Assembly: GCA_026122225.1 (NCBI GenBank)
Contig: JANEZZ010000802.1
Location: 434,001-498,000 of the forward strand
Origin: Heloderma charlesbogerti
Lineage: Eukaryota; Chordata; Lepidosauria; Squamata; Helodermatidae
Direction: 5' to 3'
Length of the DNA: 64,000 nt
Of the stretch, positions 32,846-44,299 are shown piece after piece. Position 1 is the stretch's first letter, and each line of letters begins with the position of its first letter. The notes beneath the pieces are model-generated. The model was not told the DNA's origin. It did not search any database and saw only the letters and a program-made list of their open reading frames with translations. The position numbers were made by a program, and so were the translations under genes.

Positions 32846-33260
32846 AACATATGAAGCTGCCTTACACTGAGTCAGGCCTTTGGTCCCTAGGCCAGACATA
32901 GATCTGGCTCGTGCTATCACCATGAGTTAAACAAGCATGTTTTAAGCTTGGGTGTGTGCTGGCCGCCATTTGCCGAATCACTGCCTGGACACAGCTTGTT
33001 GTGTCATCTGAACCCAGGCAGCATGGTTTGTTGGATGGGGAAACAACCTTCAAATAACCCATGGGCTGTTGTTGAGCGGGTGATTAGGCAAACAGCACTT
33101 GGCACACACCACAGCTTAAACAAGCGGCCATGGCTTGTTTAACCCACAGTGATTGTGTGAACTGGCCCATAGTATTGTTGGTCTCAGGCAGAGCTTTGGC
33201 TTCCTAGCATATGTTATCTGAAACCTCTAAACTAGAGATGCAGTGTTCTATAACTGAGCT
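32846..33260 (-). repeat. tRNA-derived SINE, antisense, interrupted by a MITE
   Basis: The left piece has 'gaacatatgaagctgcctta' and 'gagtcaggcctttgg' (32846-32895). The right piece, about 33168-33260, has 'tagtattgttgg' and ends 'taactgagctatggcccct', the start of the tRNA-like head on the minus strand. It is the same family as 4799-5324, and again split by the same MITE family, at a different place. Confidence 0.78.
32896..33167. mobile_element. hAT-like MITE nested in the second SINE
   Basis: The interior has 'cttgttgtgtcatctgaaccc', 'aataacccatgggctgttg' and 'ggccatggcttgtttaaccc'. The ends are worn ('agatctggctcgtgctatcac' against 'gtgattgtgtgaactggcc'). Borders are approximate. Confidence 0.62.
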
Positions 33261-33548
33261 ATGGCCCCTCCTTCCAACGTATTTGGCTGGGTCTCCCAGT
33301 GCAAATGCCAGTGCCAGTGTGGCCTGGCAAAATCCAAGGAAGCAATGAAGGCCAAAAGGCAAAGTTGCCTGTGACAGCAACTGGCTGAATTGCTGTCATG
33401 GAACGTTCATATTCAACAAACATGTTGTGTTTTGCTGCAAGATGCTATAATGTATCTGGAAATGCCTAGTAGAGGTATTGGACAGAGGGCCTTAAACTCC
33501 CTAATCGAGAATTAAAGGAAGGCAGGTGTGTTATGTTACTGAGTGACC

Positions 33549-33735
33549 TGGTTCGCATGACACGCCGGGCTCATTGGGGGTTGTTTAACCAGTGTTGAGC
33601 CGTGGTGTGTGCCAGGTGACATTTTGAATATGCAACCCCTGCTCAGCGGTTGCTGTGTCATGTGAAGCCGGCCACTGAGGGTCATTTGACGGTTAAACAA
33701 CCTTTGAAAAGCTGTTGGTTTATTATGTGGCTTTG
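33549..33735. mobile_element. hAT-like MITE, free-standing
   Basis: Landmarks are 'gacctggttcgcatgacac', 'attttgaatatgcaaccc', 'gctgtgtcatgtgaagcc' and 'ggttaaacaaccttt'. It is the same broad family as 34781-35045 and 45933-46291. Confidence 0.6.
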
Positions 33736-34780
33736 GTCACTGTGCCACTACATAAACATGCATGCTCATCTTTGTAGGTGGCCTTATTTAAGTCACTGTC
33801 TCAGCTTCAAACCACCACTACCATCTGCAGTAACCAGATAATAACGCTGACCTAATTTACAGCGTTGTTGGTAATGTGTGCAAAGTTCTTCTAATGCTCA
33901 TAAAGCAATATAGAGATGACCATAATTAAAACAGAAGATGCATCTTTTGAAATTAAGGGTGTCGGATATTTTGTACCCAAAGCTATATGATCAAAGCGGT
34001 TAGCTATTCTCAAAAAACTTCTGTAGGTCAGTGGTTTTGAATCATGTTTTTCTTGCAAGGAACAATGGCAGTACTTTATTTTTGTATGACTCTTTATATA
34101 ATATTCACTTTCTTTTCTGTGGACTAAACATTTCTGTTAGCACAGAACAATAAATGTTACCTCCCCTAGTTATACACACTTTAATTTCGATGTTTAATGG
34201 CTTTTAATGTTACAAAATAAGTTAATATAATATTAAGACCTCATTTTATTATATTGTCTTGCTCTCTGTATCGATTGTGATGCAGTCATGGTTTACTAAA
34301 ACAATAATCCCCAAGAAATGGGTCATTAACAGTAGTTAACGATTACTTGTGATCTATGGTAATGACTGATTTCTTTGGGATTATTGCTGTTATAAAACAT
34401 AATTACAGATTATTACAGCAATAATTATTTTGGTAAAGAAAAAATACTCTCTTGAAGCAGCTGGAAAAGCAACTATACTGAATGTTTTCAGTAGAGGAAG
34501 TAAGCACAGAGAATTTTGATGGAAAATGAATTCAATTTTTTGTGGATAGGGACCAGCTCGAGACCATTAGCCAAATACCCTGGGTGCTGACAAAGGTACT
34601 TCTGAATTTAATCTGGAATTTTGAGGAGGTTATCAATCCATATTATGGCTTTTTACATTTCAGTCTTGCCAGTATTTAGATATTCAGTTATGGTGATGCT
34701 GGCCTTAGCACTGTGAAATCATACTTAATTGTTAAATATTGATGTGTTTTTAAAAGATAAGCATTTGATTACAGAGCGGC

Positions 34781-35045
34781 TGTTCACATGACATGACAGC
34801 TCACCCTCTGTGAGGCTGCAGTGTGTGTAGGGTGTGTGCAGCTGCCATTTTGAATATGCAACCACCGCTTGTGGGAACCTGGTGAGCATGGGTTGAACAA
34901 CCCTTGCATGATACATGGCCTGTTGTTTAACCCTTGCATAACCACCTGACATGGCAACCCCTGAGAGCGGGTTGGATATGCAACCTAGACCCATGGGCGC
35001 TGCGGCTCATTGTGAGCTAAATATCTCCGTCGGAACCCTGTCAGA
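34781..35045. mobile_element. hAT-like MITE, free-standing
   Basis: It starts 'ggctgttcacatgacatgac', with 'attttgaatatgcaacc' and 'gggttgaacaaccc' inside. The left end is the same as that of 45933-46291, while the right end is unclear. Confidence 0.62.
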
Positions 35046-35119
35046 GTCTGCTTTAATGACAGCAACCAAATATATAATAATATTGGGATTGCAAAATTAG
35101 ATTCTTTCTTCTTCAAAAT

Positions 35120-36520
35120 GTAGAACTCATTAAATCATCCAGTGGCTGCTGAGGAAGAGAGTTTTACAGCCCTTAAAAAACCATAATACGGGTATGGATT
35201 TCCTAACCTCCGGCAGGTTGTTCTAGAACTTAGGAGCTACCACAGTAAAGATCCTGCTTCTAATTGCTTTTGTCCTAAATCTGATGGACGGAGAGACCAG
35301 CAAATTGTGCCTGCTGACCCGATATCAGCTGATGTGTGCTCCCATAGGGATTGGTGATCTGATAGGTATGTGGGTTGCAGGATTTGTAAGACTTTAAAGG
35401 TTAAGACCAGCACCAATGTAGTTGGCACCAAACTGATTAAATATGAATGCATCTCCCAACACTGGTGGGGAGATGCACCAGTCAAACATTCTAAGTCATC
35501 TTAAAAGGACGGTCCCAGGTGGAGTGTATTGCAGTAATCAAGCCTTGTACTTACAGAAGCATGTATCAGCATAGCCATGTCAGCCCTTAGGAACAGAGCC
35601 TCCACACTGGCCTGGTTCAGACTATAGTTTAACATTATGTCTGAACCAGGCCAATGTGGAGGCTCTGTTCCTCACTTCATAAGCATAGGTGAGCCTCGAG
35701 CATGCATGCTCCACCTCTGCTCCCCTTTCCTCTGGTGAGGCCACAAGGAAATGATTAGAAGCTTCTGCTTCCATTTTAGATTAATTGCAGGGCAGTTTTA
35801 TATGTCATTCCAACACTAAACTGTGATTAATCTTAACTATGGTTAATGAAAACAAGCCAACTTCATAAACTGTAGTTTGAAGTTGGCTTGTTTCCACTAG
35901 CCAGTTGAGTTTAACTGCAGTCCGTCCAGGTTTGGATATCATAGCAAACTGTGGCTATCCTATAATGGCAGTGAACGCTTCTGAACTCGCCACACTGGAG
36001 GGGGAGAGCAGAGCATGCCTTATCTATCACAGGTAAACTAATTCTCTGCAGACCATGGGCATTCCCTACGAGTATCACTTCTCTCTTGTTTGGATCCAGT
36101 TTTAGTTTATTCACCCTGATGCACTTGACCAGAGCTTCCAGGCACTCCATCAGGACAGAGATGGCAGCTCCTGGATCCTCAGTCAAAAAGAAAAATAGCC
36201 CTGATCTTAGCTCACACAACAGTTTCCATGAGGCAGACACACTGTCTTCAGTGATTGCTCTCTGTGTCCTATAGAATATAAAGAATTGAACCATTCCATA
36301 AACAATGGAATCCCTTACACTTGTCAAATGTTCAAAATGGCTCAAAAGAATAGTGTGGTCCATACTATCAAAAACAGCTGAGAGATCCAGCCAAGATCAG
36401 GAGAGAGGTATTCCCTTTGTTGATCTCCAGGTAAAGGTCATTCGTTGAAGCTGCAAAGGCCTTCACCTTCCCTCAATCAGTCTGGAAGCTAGATTGAAAT
36501 GATTGGAGGTCTGCAAGGTT
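35120..36520 (-). repeat. L2-like LINE, antisense, with a hairpin insertion
   Basis: Minus-strand peptides: MDHTILLSHFEHL and TEDPGAAISVLMECLEALVK with NKLKLDPNKREVILVG (36363-35911), and LVLTFKVLQILQPTYLSDH (about 35440-35340). These match the reverse transcriptase and C-terminal region of L2/CR1-group LINEs. The order on the minus strand is correct. Frameshifts and stops abound. An unrelated fold-back segment sits at about 35585-35925. Confidence 0.72.
35585..35665. repeat. Near-perfect inverted repeat (hairpin), arms about 33 bp
   Basis: The arm from 'aggaacagagcctccacact' to 'tggttcagac' is repeated in reverse complement starting 'gtctgaaccaggccaatg' and ending 'gctctgttcct', with about 16 bp between. 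I see one mismatch. The end motif 'gtctgaaccagg' is the terminal motif of the MITE at 12597-12727. Confidence 0.82.
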
Positions 36521-37140
36521 ATTGTCCTGCCACATTAATTAATGTTAATGGCTTAATTTTGGAAAAACAAAAGATTCACCTGAATCAGTTGGGAGAGTTT
36601 CTTTTAAATTCTGTTGAATCAGTTAGAATGTTGTCATGAAAAGAAATGACTTTATAGTACCTGGGCTGAGTATACCACACTATTGTTTATAACAAAGCAA
36701 ATTTCAATCTTAATCCTGGAATTAACTGCCTCAGCTGATTAATATGTTATGATAAATATCAGAAACTGGTGAACATTGACATTTGCCAGTAATTCTTAAC
36801 ATTTTAGAAGGGCAGTGGAAAACATTAGGCAATATCAATAATTTTTTCAGTAAATCTCAAAGCCCAAGTTCCATTCCCATTTCCTTCTTTCTAGAAAAGG
36901 TGAGACACGTGTTAGCATGGGTATGGATGTTGAAAACAAAGCTGCATTACACAATCGTTCACTAGTTAATTACAAGAATTGCCAAACATCCTCAATAAAT
37001 GATCTGATTTCTCCCTCATTTCCATAATTTATCAGTAAACATTCGCAGAGAACAGGCTGGAAAATGTTCAGATATATTATGGAATTGTAACATAAATTCT
37101 TTTTTTGTTTTTCTTTCTCCTCCTCCTGCCTCCATGCCAG

Positions 37141-37246
37141 GATGCTTGGCGTGGCTTGTATATCTTGTTGGAACTGTTGTAGGAGGTAGATTAACATATA
37201 CCAGTACTGACGAACATGATGCCATGGATGGTGAATTATCGTGTCG
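37141..37246 (+). CDS. RANBP17: RANBP17 window exon 11
   Basis: After completing Gly, the exon reads [20 protein letters not shown] and [14 protein letters not shown], ending two bases into Arg (CG|A) at donor [30 protein letters not shown] is the RANBP17 form (XPO7 has [21 protein letters not shown]). The Cys at the start replaces an Arg that is usual in this family (EGRLAWL as remembered); TGC may come from CGC by CpG decay. Confidence 0.95.
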
Positions 37247-37388
37247 GTAAGTGTGTGTCTTTACAATCATAGAAATTGAAACGTATGTTTTATGAGTGAA
37301 AACTAATGTAGATAAAATTAAAATATCTTATTTTTTGGATGAATCACTTTAAAAATTAGCTTGGTACAGCAGGACATTTTTTGGGAGG

Positions 37389-38307
37389 TGTGAGCGAGTC
37401 TGGAGGCAAAGGCACCTCAAAACCTCCTTGGTCCATTGACTCCATCAGAGACACAGCAGCTAGAAATATGCTTTAACTCAAAAGTTTAATAAGAAAGACT
37501 CTCCTAGTTACAACACTGATAGTCTTCAAACAGAACGTAAACCAATTGGGGAATTGCTCATTCATTAGGCGAATTCTCTCCACCTTCACCTATGGCAGGG
37601 ACCGACCCCGGGCAGATAAATAATCCCCCCACAGTTTGGCTCTGCCAAATGCATCACCCACAGCTGCTAAATCTGTCTCTGCTGTTGCATCCCAGTACCT
37701 TTCCTGGGGAAAATGCTGACTCCTGCATTCTTGAGCAGGAAAGTCTAGTGCAGCCTTTTTGGAGCTTGCTCTTATAGGGGCAATGGAGGAAGGGGGGTAG
37801 ACCTCTCCTCTCCCCAATAGATTAGGCAGCCCCTGAGGAGCGGAGTTTGGCGTTTCTCAGGTAAAACGCTATTCCTAGCTCCTGGCTTGCATCTCTCTCC
37901 CCTGCTGTCGGGGGTCTTTGTTTGTCTCCACGTCTCCTCTCCACCTCCTCCCTCTCTATTGCTTTCTCCTGCTTTTTTTCAAGTGTCTGCCCACCCCCCC
38001 TTATTTTATTTGTTTTATTTATTTACTTCATTTCTATACCGCCCAATAGCCGAAGCTCTCTGGGCGGTTCACAAAACCCTTCACCCTCTCCCTCTTCCAG
38101 GTGAATCTTATCACAGGAATTAGCACAAGCCTTGAGCATGTGCAGGCTGGTGTTGCTATTCCTTTGCGCTGCTGCTGCTCGCTGCGGCCCTGGCACAGCC
38201 GCTCTCCTTGAGCCCAGCATTTGGAAGGGGGAGGGGCACCCTGGCAATGCTGTGATGGGACTGCAGTATTCTGGGTAAGACATGGCAAGCCCTGCTGATT
38301 CCTCACA
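37389..38307 (-). repeat. 3' LTR of the Gmr1-like element (contains a LINE tail)
   Basis: The segment starts TGTGAGCGAG and ends CTCACA on the + strand, a TG...CA unit with matching inverted tips. It abuts a purine-rich stretch on the minus strand (GGGCCGGGGGATA, 38320-38308) as expected for a primer site of plus-strand synthesis. About 919 bp, including a foreign LINE-type tail at 38001-38076. Without the 5' LTR I cannot confirm the borders by comparison. Confidence 0.65.
38001..38076 (-). repeat. LINE/SINE 3' tail inside the LTR
   Basis: It reads TTTATT-repeats followed by 'ctataccgcccaatagccga' and 'gctctctgggcggttcac', the reverse complement of the tail at 56940-57045. It is probably a separate short insertion in the LTR. 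Confidence 0.6.
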
Positions 38308-38329
38308 TATCCCCCGGCCCAAGAGGGGG

Positions 38330-39600
38330 TTGCTATCTTGCCCATTGTGCCATGGGCCATGACGGGGGAAAAAAAATCCACATTAACATGATGCCGACCA
38401 TACCTGTATTGTACTGTGAAGGCATAAGGTTGCAATGCTAAATACCAGCAGGTCAAACGGGGACTGTCATCTTTCATGCGATTTAGCCACTTTAAGGAGG
38501 CATGGTCAGTTACTAGTGTAAAGGAGTTACCCCAGAGAAAGTGATGGAGTGTTAACACTGCCCATTTGACCGCTAGAGCCTCCCTTTTAATGGTAGAGTA
38601 TTTTTGCTCATGGGGATTCAGTTTTCAACATAGATACAATATAGGATGTTTGTTATCACCCTTGCCTTGTGCCAACACAGCCCCTAAACCAATGCATGAG
38701 GCATCTGTTTGTAAAACAAATGGCTGGGAAAAATCGGGAGACCTAAGGACTGGTGATTCAAGCAGACGAGCCTTCAGGTCCTGAAAGGCTAGTTCTGCTT
38801 CTTGTGACCACTTTGGCTGATGAGGTCGATTCTTTTTAGTCAAATCCTTCAAGCGGGCCACTCTAGATGAAAAATGGGGAACGATTCTCCAATAATAACT
38901 CGTCAAGCCAAGAAATTGTTGTACTTCCCTCTTACTCCTGGGTCTAGGCCATTTACTAAGGGCCTCAATTTTCTCTAGCACAATGCAAGCTTCCCTGACT
39001 ACATGTTCCAGATAGTGGACTTCTTTACAGGCTATCCAACAGTTTTGCCGGTTGGCTGTTAGGCCCACCTGTCTTAGTGCCAACAGGACCTGGCATAAAT
39101 GGGTAAGATGCTCCTCCCAGGTTTGACTGAACACTATTATATCATCAATGTGTTACGCAGCACAATAGCATAAGTGTCCCAACACCTTATCCAAGAGTCG
39201 CTGGAAGGTGGTGCCCACCCTATGTAATCCAAATCGCATGTAGTTGAATTGAAACAGCCCTAGGGGAGTAGGGAAAGCAGTCTTTGGAGGAGGGTGTCAA
39301 TGGTATTTGCCAGTACCCTTTGGTAAGATCCAAGGTAGACAGAAAGGCAGCCTGTCCTAATAATTCTAACAATCATCCACTCGAGGCATGGGATATGCGT
39401 CAAATTTAGAAACAGAATTAACTTTTTGGAAATCAGGTTTGGGAACTAACACAGGTTGGCACCACCAAGGGCTGATTGACTCTCATATTACCCCCAGCTG
39501 GAGCATATTTTTGACCTCTTCTGTCACCACTTGTTTTACCTTATGAGGGTATGGGTGTGCGGGGACCCACACTATAGTCCTGGGTTGTGTCTCAATGTGA
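38330..39600 (-). pseudogene. Gmr1-like reverse transcriptase and RNase H, broken
   Basis: Reverse transcriptase pieces read, in several frames, [34 protein letters not shown], then HIDDIIVFSQTWEEHLTHL at the catalytic site (IDD at 39141-39149). The usual Tyr before the site is His here, and a TAA (39153-39155) comes just before it. The thumb/connection follows as FLGLTSYYWRIVPHFSSRVA. RNase H has QTDASCIGLGAVLAQG, a YSTIKREALAVKWAV-like block and FTLVTDHASLKWL. A one-base shift separates the two parts near 38625. Confidence 0.85.
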
Positions 39601-39616
39601 TGGGACAGTACTTGAG

Positions 39617-42600
39617 TTGTTGTTGTTGTTCAGTCGTTCAGTCGTGTCTGACTCTTTGTGACCCCATGGAACATAGCACGCCAGGCCTTCCTGTCCTGCG
39701 CTCTCTCCCGGAGCGTGCTCAAGTTCATATTCATTGCATCGGTGATGCTATCTAGCCATCTCATCCTCTGCCGTCCCCTTCTCCTTTTGCCTTCAGTCTT
39801 TCCCAGCATCAGGGTCTTTTCCAGAGAGTTTTCTCTTCGCATTAGGTGGCCAAAATATTTGAGCTTCAGCTTCAGGATCCGTCCTTCCAATGAGCACTCA
39901 GGGTTGATTTCCTTTAGGATGGACTGATTTGACCTCCTTGCAGTCCAGGGGACTCGGTAAGAGTCTTCTCCAGCACCACAGTTCGAAAGCATCAATTCTT
40001 CGGCGCTCAGCCTTCCTTATAGTCCAGCTCTCACAGCCATACATTACTACTGGGAAAACCATAGCTTTGATTAGGCGGACCTTTGTCGGCAAGGTGATGT
40101 CTCTGCTTCTTACTATGTTGTCTAGGTTTGCCATAGCTTTCCTCCCAAGGAGCAAGCATCTTTTAATTTCATGGCTACAGTCACCGTCTGTGGTGATCTT
40201 GGAGCCCAAGAAAATAAAATCTGTCACAGCTTCCATTTCTTCCCCTTCTATATGCCAGGAAGTGATGGGGCCAGATGCCATGATCTTAGCTTTTTTTAAT
40301 GTTGAGTTTCAAACCAGCTTTTGCACTCTCCACTTTCACCCTCAACAAGAGGCACTTGAGATCCTCTTCGCTTTCTGCCATTAGGGTGGTATCGTCTGCG
40401 TATCTGAGGTTGTTGACAATTCTCCCGGCAATCTTAATTCCGACCTCTGATTCATCCAACCCGGTGTTTCTCGTGATGTACTCTGCATAGAAGTTAAATA
40501 AGCAGGGCGACAATATGCAGCCTTGTCGTACTCCTTTCCCAATTTTGAACCAATCGGTTGTTCCATGTCTGGTTCTTACTATTGCTTCTTGACCCTCGTA
40601 CAGGTTTCGCAGGAGACAGGTAAGGTGGTCTGGTACTCCCATCACTTTAAGAATTGGCCAGAGTTTGTTGTGATCCACACAATCAAAGGCTTTAGCGTAG
40701 TCAATGAAGCAGAAATAGACTTTTTCTGGAATTCTCTTGCTTTCTCCATGATCCAGCGAATGCTGGCGATTTGATCTCTAGTTCCTCTGCCTCTTCGAAA
40801 CCCAGCTTGTACTTCTGGTAGTTCTCGGTTCGCATACTGCTGAAGCCTAGCTTGTAGGATTTTGAGCATAAACGTGCTGGCATGTGAAATGAGCGCAGTT
40901 GTGCGGTAGTTTGCACACTCTTTGGCGTTGCCCTTCTTTGGAATTGGAATGTAAACTGACCTTTTCCAGTCTTGCGGCCACTGTTGAGTGTTCCAAATTT
41001 GTTGGCATATTGAGCGCAGCACTTTAACAGCATCATCTTTTAGGATTTTAAATAGCTCAGCTGGAATACTGTCATCTCCGCTAGCTCTGTTGTTACTAAT
41101 GCTTCCTAAGGCCCACTTGACTTCACTCTCTAGGATGTCCGGCTCAAGTTCAGTGACCGCACTATCATGGCTATCAGGGACATTAAGTTCTTTCCTGTAT
41201 AGTTCTTCTGTGTATTCTTTCCACCTCTTCTTAATCTCATCTGCTTCTGTTGAGTCCCTGCCTTCTTTGTCCTTTATCATGCCCGTCTTTGCACAAAACG
41301 TTCCCTAGAGATCTCCGATTTTCTTGAAAAGATCTCTAGTCTTTCCCATTCTATTGTTTTCCTCAATTTCTTTGCATTGTTCATTTAAGAAGGCCTTCTT
41401 GTCTCTCCTTGCTATTCTCTGGAACTCTGCATTCAGTTGGGTATATCTTCCCCTTTCTCCCTTGCTTTTCGCTTCCCTTCTTTCGTGAGCTACTTGTAAA
41501 GCCTCCTCAGACAGCCACTTTGCTTTCTTGCATTTCTTTTTCTTTGGGATGGATTGAGTTGCTGCCTCCTGAACAATGTTACGGGCCTCCGTCCATAGTT
41601 CCTCAGGCACTCTGTCTATCAGGTCTAATCCCTGAAATCTATTCCTCACCTCCACTGTATATTCATCAGGGATATGATTGAGGTCATACCTGAAAGGTTT
41701 AGTGGTTTTCCCTACGGTCTTCAATTTAAGCTGAAATTTTGCAAGAAGCAGCTCATGATCTGAGCCACAGTCAGCTCCAGGTCTTGTTTTTTCTGACTGT
41801 ATAGAGCTTCTCCATCTTTGGCTGCAAAGGACATAATCAGTCTGATTTCATTATTGACCATCTGGTGATGTCCATGTGTAGAGTCTCCTCTTGTGCTGTT
41901 GGAAAAGCGTGTTTGCTATGATCAGCGTGTTCTCTTGGCAAAACTCTACTAGCTTTTGTCCTGCTTCATTTTGTACACCAAGGCCATGCCTGCCTGTTAT
42001 GCCTGCCTGATTTCTTGACTTCCTACTTTAGCATTCCAGTCCCCTATGATGAAGAGGACATCTTTTTTTGGTGTTAGTTCTAGAAGGTGTTGTAGGTCTT
42101 CATAGAACTGATCAACCTCAGCTTCTTCGGCCTCAGTGTTTGGGGCATACACTTGAATTCCTGTGATGTTGAATGGTTTGCCTTGGATTCGTACTGAGAT
42201 CATTCTGTCATTTTTGAGATTGTACCCCAGTACTGCTTTTCCCACCCTTTGGTTGACTATGAGTGCTACTCCATTTCTTCTAAGGGATTCTTGCCCACAG
42301 TAGTAGATATGATGGTCACCTGAATTAAATTCGCCCATGCCTGTCCATTTTAGTTCGCTGATTCCCAAGATGTCGATGTTCAATCTTGCCATCTCATGTT
42401 TGACCACCTCCAGCTTACCTTGATTCATTGATCTTACCTTCCAGGTTCCTAAACAATATTGTTCTTTACAGCATCGGATTTTCTTTTACCACCAGACACA
42501 TCCACAGCTGAGTGTCCTTTCGGCTTTGGCCCAGCCGCTTCACTCTTTCTGGCGCTACTTGGAAATACCCTCTGCTCTTCCCCAGTAGTATATTGGACAC

Positions 42601-42842
42601 CTTCCGACCTGAGGGGCTCATCTTCCAGCATCATCTCTTTTAGCCTTGTGATACGTTCCATGGGGTTTTCTTGGCAAGAATACTGGAGTGGGTTGCCATT
42701 TCCTTCTCCAGTGGACCACATTTTGTCAGAACTCTCTGCCATGACCTGTCCGTCTTGGGTGGCCCTGCACGGCATAGCTTATGGCTTCACTGAGTTACGC
42801 AAGCCCCTTCGCCACATCAAGGCAGTGATCCATGAAGGGGAA
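39617..42842 (-). mobile_element. BovB LINE copy B, full length, inside the Gmr1-like element
   Basis: A 3.2-kb element on the minus strand, ending at the low-coordinate side in the (GTT)n complement of the CAA tail. It is flanked by the same 8 bp, TACTTGAG, at 39609-39616 and 42843-42850, a target-site duplication. It interrupts the Gypsy coding region exactly between integrase and reverse transcriptase. The 5' end 'ccccttcatggatcactgcc' is the same as in copy A, so both are near complete. Confidence 0.95.
39630..42775 (-). pseudogene. BovB copy B endonuclease/reverse transcriptase, broken
   Basis: The minus-strand domains are endonuclease (about 42450-41750; MNQGKLEVVKHEMARL, FIIGDWNAKVGSQE), linker (41724-41305) and reverse transcriptase (41280-40290; IPIPKKGNAKECANYRT, VRQGCILSPCLFN, LRYADDTTLMAES intact). 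A C-terminal region (40281-39630) follows. Lesions: two consecutive stops TAA TGA after SPDGQ (the TGA shared with copy A), the TAG shared with copy A after KKIGDL, and frame breaks in the endonuclease near 42000, near 40700 and near 39950. It keeps the 12 residues that copy A lost after PAELF. Confidence 0.9.
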
Positions 42843-43099
42843 TACTTGAGTGCACCCTGTTAATTCCGAAAAAAATACCTAAAAAACCCTCTTCTAATTG
42901 TCTTACCTGTTCTACCTGTGGGGTTGACAAATGAGGTCTTAGTGACAAAGTGCGGTTGGTGTGTGCTACCCTTGATTAGGGCCCCATCCATTCTTCAGCA
43001 CATTCAGCAGTTCGGTAGAATTCCTTTTGTTGGTCAAACATATTTCATAATCTACAGGCCCAACCCGATGCACCACTTCATAAGGTCCTTGTCATTGGG

Positions 43100-44200
43100 C
43101 AAAGAGTTTACCACTACCTGTTGGAAGGAGTAAAACACCCTCTGCTCTGGCTTGAACTCCCGGAGCCGCCCCTTGCAATTATAATAGCAGGCCTGTTCTT
43201 GTTGAGCTTGATGGAGGTGGGTGGTAGCTCTCTGGGATATATCTCTTAAGGTGTTGCCTCATCTCCAGAACATATTGTAGAGTAGATCTGGATCCTGGAG
43301 GGCTCGTTTCCCACCCTCCTTTCACTAAGTCTAGGATGACCTGTGGGTGATGCCCATACAGGAGCTCAAAAGGGGAAAATCCCATTGAAGCGTGGGCACT
43401 TCTCGGACTTTGAACATCAGGGGTCTGAGCAATAGGTGCCATTGGCGTGGATAAGCAGCTACACTTTTTAAAAAAACATCTTAAGTGTTTTGTTGAAGCT
43501 CTACACCAAGCCATTAGTCTGTGTGTGGTAAACAGAGGTGTGGAGAGGGTTAATCTTCCACACTTGCCTAAGCACCAGACTCATAAAATTTGTCCTTTGA
43601 TCTGTTAGGACTTCCTTAGGAAAACCCACCCTTGAAAAAATTAGTAATAATTCATGTGCTAGCACCCTAACTGTGGTTGACTGTAAGGGAATGACTTCTG
43701 GGTATCTTGTGGCATAGTTGATTACAACTAAGATGTACATATGCACTTTGGATGTTGGTTCAAGGGGCCTCACTATATCTATGCCTATCTGTTCAAATGG
43801 CTCTGACATAATGGGAAGGGGGATCAAAGGTCCCATTGGACCCCCCTGGCCTTGTGCCTTTTGGCAGTCCAGGCATGATACACAATACCTACAGACTTGT
43901 TTGTATATAGAACCAATAGAACCTTCGAGTTAGCCTTTCTATAGTTCTGTCAACAGCTAAATGACGAGATCCTGGTATATCGTGTGACAACCTCATTAAC
44001 GTGGGCCTTAATGGCTCGGGCACCACTAACTGTCTTAGCTCAGGGCTGTTTTCCCTAGAAGGGACTACTTGGTACAATCTGTCACCATCAAGTTCAAAAT
44101 ATGGCCCCAGTCCTTTAGGAGTAGCTTCCCCTGCTGCAGGCTGAGCTTGTGCTAATGCAGGTGCCAGGGTAGAATTGTTTTGTTGGAGTAGGGCCAACTG
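43100..44200 (-). pseudogene. Gmr1-like integrase, broken
   Basis: The zinc-binding part has LSHDIPGSRHLAVDRT then VCRYCVSCLDCQ (His-His-Cys-Cys). The core has FEQIGIDIVRPLEP (first Asp), LTDQRTNFMS (second Asp) and TQTNGLV followed by TAG at 43503-43501, then SFNKTLK. The TAG stands where the catalytic Glu of the D,D35E triad should be. SMGFSPFELLYGHHPQV is the usual C-terminal block, followed by the GPY/F motif at 43087-43058. Confidence 0.87.
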
Positions 44201-44299
44201 GGACCTGGAATGTCTTCCAAAAAACCTGCTCCCAACCCTTCTCCTGCCGGAACAGGTGCAGGGGAAATTTGTTCCACTAATTTCTCAAGCCAATCTCTT

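Larger units (their letters stand above)
30180..37140 (+). other. RANBP17 intron after window exon 10 (7 kb)
   Basis: Contents: an antisense L1-like 3' end (30566-30855), SINE pieces (31140-31412), a fold-back repeat zone (31675-32655), a SINE split by a MITE (32846-33260), hAT-like MITEs (33549-33735, 34781-35045) and an antisense L2-like LINE (35120-36520) with a hairpin insertion. Nothing recognised in 33740-34775 or 36525-37130. Confidence 0.78.
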
